From the IMG/VR virus record IMGVR_UViG_3300042390_000739, positions 1 to 21,258 of that record: a DNA stretch of 21,258 nt, one strand, 5' to 3'. The stretch comes from a virus. Positions 13,391-20,297 of this stretch are shown here, piece by piece. Each line of letters starts with the position of its first letter. Within the stretch, counting starts at the first letter, position 1. Under the pieces are notes generated by a model. The model was not told the origin of the DNA. It saw only the letters and a list, made by a program, of their open reading frames with translations, and ran no database searches. A program made the position numbers and the translations under genes.

Positions 13391-13870
13391 TTAAAAACCA
13401 AAACTAGCAATCGGAACCACTACAGTAGTTTTGTTGCCTTTGGCATCTACTACTGTTAGTGTGACTTTGTCGTTGGCCTTAACCCAGGTAACAGTATTTC
13501 CGTCTAACACGAAAGTGCCTGTTGTAGGATTTACACAACCAGGAATAGATGAGCCGTCTGGTGCGGCACAGCGATTTTGAAATAAGTTGTTGCTCAACTG
13601 TGTTGCAAGTTGCGCATATACTTGGCTTTGGAATAGACTCATGAATCTATTCAAAGGTGTGTTCAGCAGTTCTGCTTCTGCTTTGGCAATAGCAGATTTT
13701 TTATCTGCTTCGATAGCATCACGACGTGACTTTTCAATACTGTCAATGGTTAAGACGTGGCTGCTAAATCCAATACCGTTAAATGCTGGATTTTTAAATT
13801 GATGTACTAGTTCGGCTTGTGCTAGGGTCGCTGATAATATCAGGCCTACTGATACTAGGATTTTTTTCAT
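13391..13870 (-). CDS. csgF: CsgF-type curli assembly protein
   Basis: The 159-aa protein has a 19-residue signal peptide (ending TLAQA). The mature N-terminus ELVHQFKNPAFNGIG matches the QFRNPNFGG segment by which E. coli CsgF plugs the CsgG pore. The middle is helical with NRFMSLFQSQVYAQLATQLS, equivalent to the CsgF TQAIQSQILGGLL helix, and the C-terminus is a beta region (TWVKANDKVTLTVVDAKGN). It is about 20 residues longer than E. coli CsgF, with an added Cys pair (RCAAP, PGCVN). CsgF couples secretion to nucleation at the cell surface. Shine-Dalgarno GGGAG; a late-promoter-like GTAAATAC lies 23 bases before the ATG, so it is probably the first gene of the cluster. Confidence 0.92.
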   Translation of the reverse strand: MKKILVSVGLILSATLAQAELVHQFKNPAFNGIGFSSHVLTIDSIEKSRRDAIEADKKSAIAKAEAELLNTPLNRFMSLFQSQVYAQLATQLSNNLFQNRCAAPDGSSIPGCVNPTTGTFVLDGNTVTWVKANDKVTLTVVDAKGNKTTVVVPIASFGF

Positions 13871-13893
13871 CGGTTCGCTCCCGGTTACGTAGT

Positions 13894-13901
13894 GTATTTA
13901 C
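13894..13901 (-). promoter_or_regulatory. Late-promoter-like octamer before csgF
   Basis: GTAAATAC on the minus strand lies 23 bases before the csgF ATG, with GGGAG as ribosome binding site between. The spacing fits a normal late-gene leader, and this would be the head of the curli gene run. Confidence 0.5.
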
Positions 13902-13932
13902 CGGCACTTGCGCTAGATTAAACTATGAGTTA

Positions 13933-14301
13933 TTAGAGACAGACAAAGGCCGCAATGGCCAAGTAAGATGCTTGGTGTGCCAATTGATCAAGACCGAATT
14001 GATTCCAGAATAAAGGTTTGGTATTGTCTTTGCAACCATACTTTACTTTAGTGTAGTCTATCACGTAATGATATACACCTTCAATGGCTGCAACAGATAT
14101 TATTTTAAAGGCACCAATTGGATGAAAGAAACTAAAAATTAACAATAATACTAATGTTCCCCAGACATGGTCTAATGTATGACTGATTCCAACAGGATCC
14201 AGCCATACACCTTTTTTAACGGTCTGCATGTAGGTCTGAATTTTGAAATCAGCATACCAATGCTTGATTTGCAATAATAGTAAAAGTGCTAGTATTTCCA
14301 T
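13933..14301 (-). CDS. DUF3307 membrane protein
   Basis: The 122-aa protein has several hydrophobic segments (1-12, 50-65, 66-80, 108-121). It carries the DUF3307 pattern: KHWYADFKIQTYMQ, GISHTLDHVWGT, GVYHYVIDYTKVKYG, FWNQFGLDQLAHQASYLAI. Conserved His and Asp residues in helices recall a membrane enzyme, but the family has no assigned activity. DUF3307 proteins occur in T4-like marine phages and in bacteria. An exact TATAAATA ends six bases before the ATG and no Shine-Dalgarno is visible, so a nearly leaderless late transcript is plausible. Confidence 0.85.
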   Translation of the reverse strand: MEILALLLLLQIKHWYADFKIQTYMQTVKKGVWLDPVGISHTLDHVWGTLVLLLIFSFFHPIGAFKIISVAAIEGVYHYVIDYTKVKYGCKDNTKPLFWNQFGLDQLAHQASYLAIAAFVCL

Positions 14302-14307
14302 GTAAGA

Positions 14308-14315
14308 TATTTATA
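14308..14315 (-). promoter_or_regulatory. Exact TATAAATA late promoter before DUF3307
   Basis: The octamer on the minus strand matches the T4 late consensus exactly and is separated from the ATG by TCTTAC only, in a 35-base intergenic gap. Confidence 0.6.
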
Positions 14316-14336
14316 TATCATTACAGCGTTGAAACT

Positions 14337-15887
14337 TTATTTTATACCAAAACCCATCTTGCCCACTGGAACTCTAGTGGCGTAATAGTTACTACCAGCA
14401 TCTAATCGTATGGTTCCTGTAAACACTGGTGGGTAAATCACTTGAAAATTGCTAAAATATGCTCCGTTGGTGTCTTGACCTTCAGCATTTTTGGCTGCGG
14501 CCTTTTTAAGAGTAGTTTTAACCTGAATCATGTTAGAACGTTCCAACACTGCTTTGAAAAATGCATCAATTTTATAAGTTTTATTGATTGCGTCGGCAGA
14601 GCCAGCAGCCACGGCTGCCAACAAATGCCAGCCAATTCTGTAATCTGGTCTAGTGTTGTCGTCAGTACCTTTTAGTGCCAACAATGGTGATAGGTCACCA
14701 AGTTCTTCATCTGTTTTATACTGTTGATCACTGTCAATAATTTCAACAATACGTTCAGCCTGTTCAGACGTAATGATACCTGAAATAATACCCACTTGCA
14801 GTGCTCCGGCGATAGATCCATTTCGACGCCAGCGTTTGCTGCTGGCCACAATGTTCATGTCAGGAGATTTGATTGTTTCAACTATTTCTAAAATTTTATC
14901 AAAACCGGGATTAACAGCAGGATCAAATACTCCTGCGTAACGATCTGGATATTTGGCAATGTCATCAACTAGTCCCGACACGCTGGCCTTGGCACCGCCA
15001 CCTTTGTCTTTACTGCTGACACGAATCAAGGTGTTGTCGTCCACTATAAGATAACTGTCATACAATTTTTCTGCAGGATCGTTAGGGAATTCAACTCCAC
15101 GTATGTTGGCAAATTGTATGCTCATACCTTCTTCAGCCTGGCGCCAATCACCAGACAAGAATTTTTGTTTGATCAATGCTATAGGAGCAGCAGTTTCTCC
15201 GAGATCAATTTCATAACTTTTAGCATAGTCTCCTGCACCTGGTACTGGATTGACACTACCTGCTGCTACTTCACCTAACAAAGCAACTACTTGTTGTTTT
15301 ATGTCATCGGTTAAATCTTCTCTAGTCTGTATAGTAGTTTGCACCTGTGACACAATATCATCTACACTTATTTCTGTATTGGTAGGAAGAATACCAACTG
15401 GTTTTAAATTGGTAAGAGCACGTTGTTGTACTCCTGCTACTTGATCTTCCTCACCTTTTTTACCACTCAGTTGAACATAGCCTGTTAAGTCTGAAAATAA
15501 TTTTGTCTGTAAAAATATAGGATATGCACCTTGTTTTTTACTGGCCTTCAACGCAATATAGGCAATCTTTTTATTACTGGTTTCGTCTTGAAAGGTCAAT
15601 ACTAATGCAGCGCCTGCTTTGTCAGGTGTGACCATGCCGGCTTCTGGTGGCAATGTCAATGCATCTGCTACAGCAATACCTTCACTGGCAACGTAATCAA
15701 TCACTTGTTGTACTAGATTAGGCGCTTCGTCTTGATCATCACCCGGCTCTGGTAGTACCATAGACGACAATATAGAAATTACATTGCCATCTGCATTTCT
15801 AAATCTTACGTTTTTGCCACGGCCTGCTTCTTCTGCACGACGAGCCATTCCGCCTTCAGATTCCCATAAAAATTCTTTTGCTCTCAT
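14337..15887 (-). CDS. Probable internal head protein with N-terminal capsid-targeting peptide
   Basis: The 516-aa protein starts MRAKEFLWESEGG. T4 internal proteins begin MKTYQEFIAEA, a capsid-targeting peptide cut by the prohead protease after Leu/Ile-x-Glu; here L7-W8-E9 fits that site. The rest has no recognised enzyme motif. It is mainly soluble, with segments such as YDSYLIVDDNTLIRVSSKDK, followed by GGGAKASVSGL, and a basic patch SSKRWRRNG. Large size and targeting peptide suggest a protein packed in the head and injected with the DNA; this is inference. Its ATG overlaps the metallopeptidase stop (ATGA). The metallopeptidase has a related N-terminus (MRAKHF). Confidence 0.7.
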   Translation of the reverse strand: MRAKEFLWESEGGMARRAEEAGRGKNVRFRNADGNVISILSSMVLPEPGDDQDEAPNLVQQVIDYVASEGIAVADALTLPPEAGMVTPDKAGAALVLTFQDETSNKKIAYIALKASKKQGAYPIFLQTKLFSDLTGYVQLSGKKGEEDQVAGVQQRALTNLKPVGILPTNTEISVDDIVSQVQTTIQTREDLTDDIKQQVVALLGEVAAGSVNPVPGAGDYAKSYEIDLGETAAPIALIKQKFLSGDWRQAEEGMSIQFANIRGVEFPNDPAEKLYDSYLIVDDNTLIRVSSKDKGGGAKASVSGLVDDIAKYPDRYAGVFDPAVNPGFDKILEIVETIKSPDMNIVASSKRWRRNGSIAGALQVGIISGIITSEQAERIVEIIDSDQQYKTDEELGDLSPLLALKGTDDNTRPDYRIGWHLLAAVAAGSADAINKTYKIDAFFKAVLERSNMIQVKTTLKKAAAKNAEGQDTNGAYFSNFQVIYPPVFTGTIRLDAGSNYYATRVPVGKMGFGIK

Positions 15888-16267
15888 TCTGCCGTCATCC
15901 TAAAATATTTGCCATTGCTTTGAGTGTAATCTCTCACCAACTTGCCGCCCACCGCGTTGGCAACATTCTCTATGTCTTTTCCAGGTAATCCTGTGTTGTG
16001 CGCTGCATCAATAGTTCCTTGATCTTGAGCGGCATGAACAAGTTCATGTGCTATTGTTCTCAGTACATCAACAAGATTTCGATTATTGATATTGACCGTG
16101 GTATGATCAGTGTCCGGCTCGTATTGTCCAAATGTTTTATTCGTATGACTAAACATGGGATCACTGATAAGTGATAACTTGGGGATTTCTAGTAAGTTTA
16201 ACTGTTTAGCACAATATTTGACAAAATCAGTTACAATACTCGAACGATCAAAATGTTTTGCTCTCAT
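15884..16267 (-). CDS. Zinc metallopeptidase-like protein (HExxH)
   Basis: The 127-aa protein has the motif H74-E75-L-V-H78 (TIAHELVHAAQDQG), and Glu100 in KDIENVANAVGG fits the third zinc ligand of gluzincin-type peptidases. Small HELVH...E-N-A-N-A proteins are common in T4-like marine phages; the substrate is unknown. The N-terminus MRAKHF resembles the start of the downstream protein (MRAKEF), which hints at shared localisation such as the prohead, but there is no L-x-E cleavage site. The start is set by ATG after an AATAAATA octamer six bases upstream; there is no Shine-Dalgarno. The stop overlaps the next start. Confidence 0.8.
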   Translation of the reverse strand: MRAKHFDRSSIVTDFVKYCAKQLNLLEIPKLSLISDPMFSHTNKTFGQYEPDTDHTTVNINNRNLVDVLRTIAHELVHAAQDQGTIDAAHNTGLPGKDIENVANAVGGKLVRDYTQSNGKYFRMTAE

Positions 16268-16273
16268 AGCACA

Positions 16274-16281
16274 TATTTATT
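16274..16281 (-). promoter_or_regulatory. Late-promoter-like octamer before the metallopeptidase
   Basis: AATAAATA on the minus strand lies six bases before the ATG at 16267 and overlaps the last codon of the upstream reductase gene. Confidence 0.4.
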
Positions 16282-16957
16282 GTATTTCAGGAAACAAACA
16301 TTCCTGAACAAACACCGCTATATCCTGCTCGTCTAACCCTAAACTAGCCATAACTTTAGGTGTGTGGGGGTTTTGTTTTTGATTCTGTGCATAATAGTTC
16401 TGCTGATCTTTTGTGCTTTCCGACATATTGTTAGTTTCACCTACACATTCTGTATAGTGATTTACTAAGATATTAGCAAGACTTGCAATTTGTGCTAATT
16501 CTGATTCATCACTAACATTGCCCGCTGCAATCATATGAGGACTAAAGATACGTTCAGCCCATTCAGGTAACTTACGTGGTTTATTCCAATCGTAGCGACC
16601 AACTTCATCGGCAAAATATTCAATCATAGGATGATCAAAATCACCGGTAGGACTGTAGTCAATAAAACAGCCAGTTATCTTATTTTTACCTGCTATTACA
16701 TCAAAGCCAAAAATAGGAGCAGGGTTGTGTGTATGTGGAAACACACAGCAGTGCATCATCCATAGACCTTTAGTTGCTCTAGCATCTACTACATCAATGT
16801 GAGCACGCCGATAGTTGTTGCTGGTCCACACACGATTGATCCAGCCTGGCTGATTAAATCGATCCATCCCGGGTTCAAAAATTTCTGTTCCCGTGGCTTC
16901 GAATCTACTTTCCAACAACTGTTGGATCTCTGTTAATGTATGCCAGACCTGACTCAT
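16277..16957 (-). CDS. pcyX: Ferredoxin-dependent bilin reductase, PcyX type
   Basis: The 226-aa protein would reduce biliverdin made by the neighbouring heme oxygenase; phage PcyX enzymes are described as yielding phycoerythrobilin. Family landmarks are YRRAHIDVVDARATKG, LWMMHCCVFPHTHNPAPIFG, FDVIAGKNKITGCFIDYSPTG, then YAQNQKQNPHTPKVMASLGL and the C-terminal end FVQECLFPEIQ. The His/Asp pair falls at His69 and Asp86, the numbering I recall for the catalytic pair of described PcyX; the PcyA glutamate position (HLELA) is Asp55 here. Electrons would come from host or phage ferredoxin. Its ATG overlaps the heme oxygenase stop, so the pair is translated together. A remote alternative is PcyA or PebS; the phage context favours PcyX. 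Confidence 0.85.
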   Translation of the reverse strand: MSQVWHTLTEIQQLLESRFEATGTEIFEPGMDRFNQPGWINRVWTSNNYRRAHIDVVDARATKGLWMMHCCVFPHTHNPAPIFGFDVIAGKNKITGCFIDYSPTGDFDHPMIEYFADEVGRYDWNKPRKLPEWAERIFSPHMIAAGNVSDESELAQIASLANILVNHYTECVGETNNMSESTKDQQNYYAQNQKQNPHTPKVMASLGLDEQDIAVFVQECLFPEIQ

Positions 16958-17490
16958 TTGTCTAATTCTTCAAATAGATCAATAGCAGAATCAAAGCATA
17001 AATTGGCCTCGGCAGCCATGTCGTCCGTGAGCAATGACCTCACTCGATCGATCAGTTCTTTTTTATTTTCAAATTCATAGTATTTGCAAAGACCTGGGCT
17101 AACTTTGGCAATCATGGCTCCACCAAACATATCTCCAAAGTGTCTTACATAAAGATGCGGAATCAGTTCAACAGCAGATTTTGTGTCAACGTATTCGATA
17201 TATGCTTTAGTGCTAGGTTGTAGTCTAACTGCGTTTCTGTCGAAACTGTATTCTATTTCTAACCAACCTATGTCTTCTACAATTTTTTCTGTTCTTAGAA
17301 TTTTTAAAAGATCATGATCTTTTAACCATTTTTCTAACTTTTTTTCTAATGCTTGATAACAGGCCAACTGATTCAGCAGATATTCATAATATCTTTTGGG
17401 TTCAAGTTGACCTTTGACTAGTTTGCCGGCAAACGATTGTCTTTCGGCTCTAGTATGTGCTTCTAATGTTAATTGTCTTAAATTATTCAC
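16954..17490 (-). CDS. ho1: Heme oxygenase
   Basis: The 178-aa helical protein would open heme to biliverdin, iron and CO. The proximal ligand is His12 in LTLEAHTRAERQSF. FAGKLVKGQLEPKRYYEYL matches the conserved second helix. HLYVRHFGDMFGG (112-124) matches the distal-helix signature YxRYLGDLSGG, with GDMFGG in place of GDLSGG. It is shorter than cyanobacterial HO1 (about 240 aa), in line with compact phage forms. Its start overlaps the clpS stop and its stop overlaps the pcyX start (both ATGA), giving a fixed clpS-ho1-pcyX unit. Heme comes from the host; iron release and pigment production are the two plausible benefits. Confidence 0.88.
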   Translation of the reverse strand: MNNLRQLTLEAHTRAERQSFAGKLVKGQLEPKRYYEYLLNQLACYQALEKKLEKWLKDHDLLKILRTEKIVEDIGWLEIEYSFDRNAVRLQPSTKAYIEYVDTKSAVELIPHLYVRHFGDMFGGAMIAKVSPGLCKYYEFENKKELIDRVRSLLTDDMAAEANLCFDSAIDLFEELDK

Positions 17491-17789
17491 TCTTCCTCCA
17501 TACGAATTTGCAATGGAAATCCATTTGAGCGAGCAAGATTAGTCGACTCAACTGCTTTGATTTCTGCAATTTCGTATGAATAAACACCTGCTACACCACT
17601 TCCACTATTATGTATCTGAAGTGTGATGTCACCAGAGGTCTCTTCTGAATGACGGAAGATTTCAATCAATATTTGTTTGACAAATTCCATCGGGGTTGAA
17701 TTGTCGTTTAGAAAAACAACTTTCCAACGTTTGGGTTCTTCAACACGAATTTTAATTTTTTCGTCTAATTTGATATCAGTATCCGACAT
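17487..17789 (-). CDS. clpS: ClpS adaptor of the ClpAP protease
   Basis: The 100-aa protein is of normal length. Core sequence WKVVFLNDNSTPMEFVKQIL and IHNSGSGVAGVYSYEIAEIK, and the end QIRMEEE, are typical ClpS. ClpS binds the ClpA N-domain, delivers N-degron substrates, and blocks degradation of SsrA-tagged proteins by ClpAP. Of the N-degron pocket residues, Asn28, Asp29 and His60 are kept while the second Asp of the usual NDD is Asn30. The leader has AAGGGAG and a late-promoter-like CTAAATAC 19 bases before the ATG. It overlaps ho1 by ATGA. A phage could use it to steer the host ClpAP; note that the phage also carries tmRNA. Confidence 0.93.
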   Translation of the reverse strand: MSDTDIKLDEKIKIRVEEPKRWKVVFLNDNSTPMEFVKQILIEIFRHSEETSGDITLQIHNSGSGVAGVYSYEIAEIKAVESTNLARSNGFPLQIRMEEE

Positions 17790-17808
17790 ATCGTTTCTCC
17801 CTTGTAAA

Positions 17809-17816
17809 GTATTTAG
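17809..17816 (-). promoter_or_regulatory. Late-promoter-like octamer before clpS
   Basis: CTAAATAC on the minus strand lies 19 bases before the ATG, followed by AAGGGAG. It sits directly after the hairpin that follows hsp20, as expected for the start of a new unit clpS-ho1-pcyX. Confidence 0.45.
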
Positions 17817-17817
17817 T

Positions 17818-17837
17818 GGGGGAGTATTATCTCCCCC
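17818..17837 (-). terminator. GC-rich hairpin after hsp20
   Basis: GGGGGAG and CTCCCCC (seven pairs) enclose a six-base loop, seven bases after the hsp20 stop. No T-tract follows on the minus strand, so it could be a processing or stability hairpin instead of a strict terminator. Confidence 0.5.
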
Positions 17838-17844
17838 GGGTTGA

Positions 17845-18270
17845 TTATTTAATTAAGATTTGTCGTGGTTTTAGTGCTTCAGGAACTACACGCTCGATTT
17901 CAATCACAAGCATGCCGTCCTTGACTTCTGCCGCTTTGACTTCCATATACTCAGCAAGAGTAAATGTTTGTTCAAAGTCTCTAGCGGCTAACCCACGATG
18001 TAGATATTCGAAACGACTATCTGCCTGATTTAGTCTGCGCCCTGTAACAGTGAGTTGATCTTGATCAACTTCCACTGTGATTTCTTCTTTACTAAAACCG
18101 GCTACGGCAATTTCGATGCCATAGTGTGTTTCATCGTATTTGACAATGTTGTGTGGGGGATAATTGCCATTGGTATTGGCAAAATGTCCGTTAAAATAAC
18201 GGTCAAATCCCACAAGTGCTCTGTTTAGATTGGCAAGATGTGCCGTGTCGATAGTTCTAAGTTGGTTCAT
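17845..18270 (-). CDS. hsp20: Small heat shock protein, Hsp20/IbpA type
   Basis: The 141-aa ATP-independent holdase has an alpha-crystallin domain at about residues 37-128. Key segments are YPPHNIVKYDETHYGIEIAV, AGFSKEEITVEVDQDQLTVT, FEYLHRGLAARDFEQTFTLA, and DGMLVIEIERVVPE, ending with the conserved KPRQILIK. It is typical of the class A bacterial sHSPs also seen in T4-like cyanophages. It would hold unfolded proteins for DnaK, encoded just upstream in the same direction. The leader shares a 17-base element with that of dnaK that can fold over the AAGGAG Shine-Dalgarno (18277-18293). Confidence 0.94.
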   Translation of the reverse strand: MNQLRTIDTAHLANLNRALVGFDRYFNGHFANTNGNYPPHNIVKYDETHYGIEIAVAGFSKEEITVEVDQDQLTVTGRRLNQADSRFEYLHRGLAARDFEQTFTLAEYMEVKAAEVKDGMLVIEIERVVPEALKPRQILIK

Positions 18271-18276
18271 AATTTT

Positions 18277-18293
18277 CTCCTTTATTAAGCAAG
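18277..18293 (-). promoter_or_regulatory. Shine-Dalgarno-sequestering hairpin in the hsp20 leader
   Basis: Minus-strand CTTGCTTAATAAAGGAG can pair CTT-(G bulge)-CTT with AAGGAG across an AAUA loop: six pairs, one of them U-G, covering the whole ribosome binding site. The same fold with U-G replaced by C-G occurs before dnaK. This is a candidate RNA thermometer. Confidence 0.45.
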
Positions 18294-18299
18294 AACCTT

Positions 18300-18322
18300 A
18301 CAGGGCCCGGATGGCGCCCTGT
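18300..18322 (-). other. Hairpin between dnaK and hsp20
   Basis: ACAGGGC and GCCCTGT (seven pairs) enclose a nine-base loop in the 84-base gap. No T-tract follows on the minus strand, so it is more likely a processing or attenuation structure than a full terminator. Confidence 0.45.
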
Positions 18323-18354
18323 GTTGTATGTATAAACTCTCTGTCTGTGTGTAA

Positions 18355-20226
18355 TTATTTGGTTTCTGTAAATTCTGCATCTACTGTGGGCGATGCCTGA
18401 TCAGTAGCAGATTTACGATTTTTTGCTTCATTGAGTGGTGCAGATTTTTCAAACAATTTGGTCAATGATTCTTGAATAGCATCTTTATCTGTTTGAGACG
18501 TAGTTGTCTCTACAGATTTAATAGCATCTTCAATTTCAGTTTTTTGTTCAGGAGTGATCAATGCAGCCACTTCTTCTAAATCTTTACGTACACTGTGCAA
18601 TTGAGATTCAGCAAGATTTCGTGTTTCGATAAGTTCACGTTGTTTTTTATCTTCTTCAGCATTTAATTCAGCATCTTTAATCATCTGTTGAATTTCTGCT
18701 TCATTTAAGCCAGAATCTGATTTGATAGTAATTTTATTTTCTTTACCTGTGCGCTCGTCTTTGGCAGACACATTTAAAATTCCGTTAGCGTCAATATCAA
18801 ATGTCACATTGATCTGTGGCATGCCGCGTGGTGCTGCCGCAATACCTTCAAGATTAAATTCACCCAATATTTTATTGTGTGTGCATAATTCTCTTTCACC
18901 CTGGAATACTTTGATAGTCACTGCTGGTTGATTGTCCTGCGCAGTACTAAACACTTGACTGGCCTTGGTTGGGATAGTAGTATTTTTAGTAATTAACTTG
19001 GTCATTACTCCGCCCAACGTTTCGATACCAAGACTCAATGGAGTGACGTCCAACAACAGCACATCTGTTTTGTCACCACTCAACACTGATCCCTGAATTG
19101 CTGCACCTACTGCTACTGCTTCGTCTGGATTAACATCTTTACGTGGCTGCTTACCGAACAGTTTTTCAACTGCTTCTTGCACTTTAGGCATGCGAGTCTG
19201 TCCACCAACAAGGATAACTTCGTCAATATCTGCGGCAGTAACACCTGCATCTTTCAATGCAATTTTACAAGGTTCCAAACTACGTGAGATCAACTCATCA
19301 ACCAACTGTTCGAGTTTGGCTCTAGTCAATTTAACATTCATGTGCTTAGGACCGCTGGTGTCAGCAGTGATGTAAGGTAAGTTGACATCTGTTTGAGCAC
19401 TACTTGACAATTCAATTTTTGCCTTTTCAGCAGATTCTTTTAGACGTTGTAATGCCAACATGTCTTTCTTAAGATCGATACCACTGTCTTTCTTAAACTC
19501 ATCAACCAAATAATCCATGATACGTTGGTCAAAGTCTTCACCGCCTAAGAATGTGTCGCCGTTAGTACTCAACACTTCGATCTGTTTGTCACCGTCTACA
19601 TTCGCGATTTCAATGATCGATACATCGAAAGTGCCGCCACCAAGGTCGTAAACAGCGATTTTACGATCACGGTTATCAGTTTTATCAACGCCATACGCAA
19701 GAGCTGCCGCAGTAGGCTCGTTAATAATACGGAGTACCTCCAAACCGGCAATTTTACCAGCATCTTTAGTTGCCTGCCTTTGGCTGTCATTAAAATATGC
19801 GGGAACTGTGATAACTGCTTGAGTAACTTCATGTCCTAGATAATCCTCTGCAGTCTTTTTCATTTTGCGAAGAACTTCTGCTGAAATTTGTGGAGGTGCT
19901 AATTTTTGATCTTTGGCTTCTACCCATGCATCGCCGTTGTCGGCTTTGATAATCTTGTAGGGCATTAGATCAATGTCTTTTTGCACAGCCTGTTCGTCAA
20001 ACTTACGACCGATTAGTCGCTTGCTGGCGTAGATTGTGTTTTTTGGATTTGTCACTGCTTGACGTTTTGCAGTAGCACCTACCAAGATCTCATTATCCGT
20101 ATAGGCTACGATTGAGGGGGTAGTTCTAGCACCTTCAGAGTTTTCAATAACTTTACTGATGCCGTTTTCTATAATGGCCACGCAACTGTTAGTGGTGCCA
20201 AGGTCAATACCGATGATTTTGCTCAT
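18355..20226 (-). CDS. dnaK: Hsp70 chaperone DnaK, full length
   Basis: The 623-aa protein is a complete ATP-driven chaperone. Nucleotide-binding motifs: [15 protein letters not shown] (phosphate 1), [14 protein letters not shown] (phosphate 2), [14 protein letters not shown] (adenosine). The linker is [15 protein letters not shown]; the substrate-binding part includes [20 protein letters not shown]; the lid is helical and the C-terminus ends [10 protein letters not shown], close to the bacterial VDAEFEEV tail. The close match to cellular DnaK suggests acquisition from a proteobacterial host. No dnaJ or grpE is in the window, so co-chaperones must come from the host or elsewhere in the phage. 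Promoter TATAAATA at 20288-20295; the leader has a Shine-Dalgarno hairpin; hsp20 follows. Confidence 0.98.
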   Translation of the reverse strand: MSKIIGIDLGTTNSCVAIIENGISKVIENSEGARTTPSIVAYTDNEILVGATAKRQAVTNPKNTIYASKRLIGRKFDEQAVQKDIDLMPYKIIKADNGDAWVEAKDQKLAPPQISAEVLRKMKKTAEDYLGHEVTQAVITVPAYFNDSQRQATKDAGKIAGLEVLRIINEPTAAALAYGVDKTDNRDRKIAVYDLGGGTFDVSIIEIANVDGDKQIEVLSTNGDTFLGGEDFDQRIMDYLVDEFKKDSGIDLKKDMLALQRLKESAEKAKIELSSSAQTDVNLPYITADTSGPKHMNVKLTRAKLEQLVDELISRSLEPCKIALKDAGVTAADIDEVILVGGQTRMPKVQEAVEKLFGKQPRKDVNPDEAVAVGAAIQGSVLSGDKTDVLLLDVTPLSLGIETLGGVMTKLITKNTTIPTKASQVFSTAQDNQPAVTIKVFQGERELCTHNKILGEFNLEGIAAAPRGMPQINVTFDIDANGILNVSAKDERTGKENKITIKSDSGLNEAEIQQMIKDAELNAEEDKKQRELIETRNLAESQLHSVRKDLEEVAALITPEQKTEIEDAIKSVETTTSQTDKDAIQESLTKLFEKSAPLNEAKNRKSATDQASPTVDAEFTETK

Positions 20227-20233
20227 TTATGTT

Positions 20234-20250
20234 CTCCTTAATTAAGCGAG
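20234..20250 (-). promoter_or_regulatory. Shine-Dalgarno-sequestering hairpin in the dnaK leader
   Basis: Minus-strand CTCGCTTAATTAAGGAG pairs CTC-(G bulge)-CTT with AAGGAG across an AAUU loop, hiding the full ribosome binding site seven bases before the ATG. It is nearly identical to the hsp20 leader element. The CIRCE inverted repeat of HrcA control is absent. Confidence 0.5.
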
Positions 20251-20287
20251 TTATATACAAACCCCATATGGGCGTGTTGTATAACTT

Positions 20288-20295
20288 TATTTATA
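20288..20295 (-). promoter_or_regulatory. Exact TATAAATA late promoter for dnaK
   Basis: The octamer on the minus strand matches the T4 late consensus exactly and lies 61 bases before the dnaK ATG, just after the stop of the tctC gene. The resulting leader of about 55 bases contains CCCATATGGG (20263-20272) and the Shine-Dalgarno hairpin. Confidence 0.55.
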
Positions 20296-20297
20296 TT

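Noticed and set aside
20227-20297. CIRCE element or sigma32 promoter before dnaK
   Set aside because: No TTAGCACTC/GAGTGCTAA repeat and no CTTGAAA...CCCCAT pair at correct spacing; CCCATATGGG is a short palindrome only.
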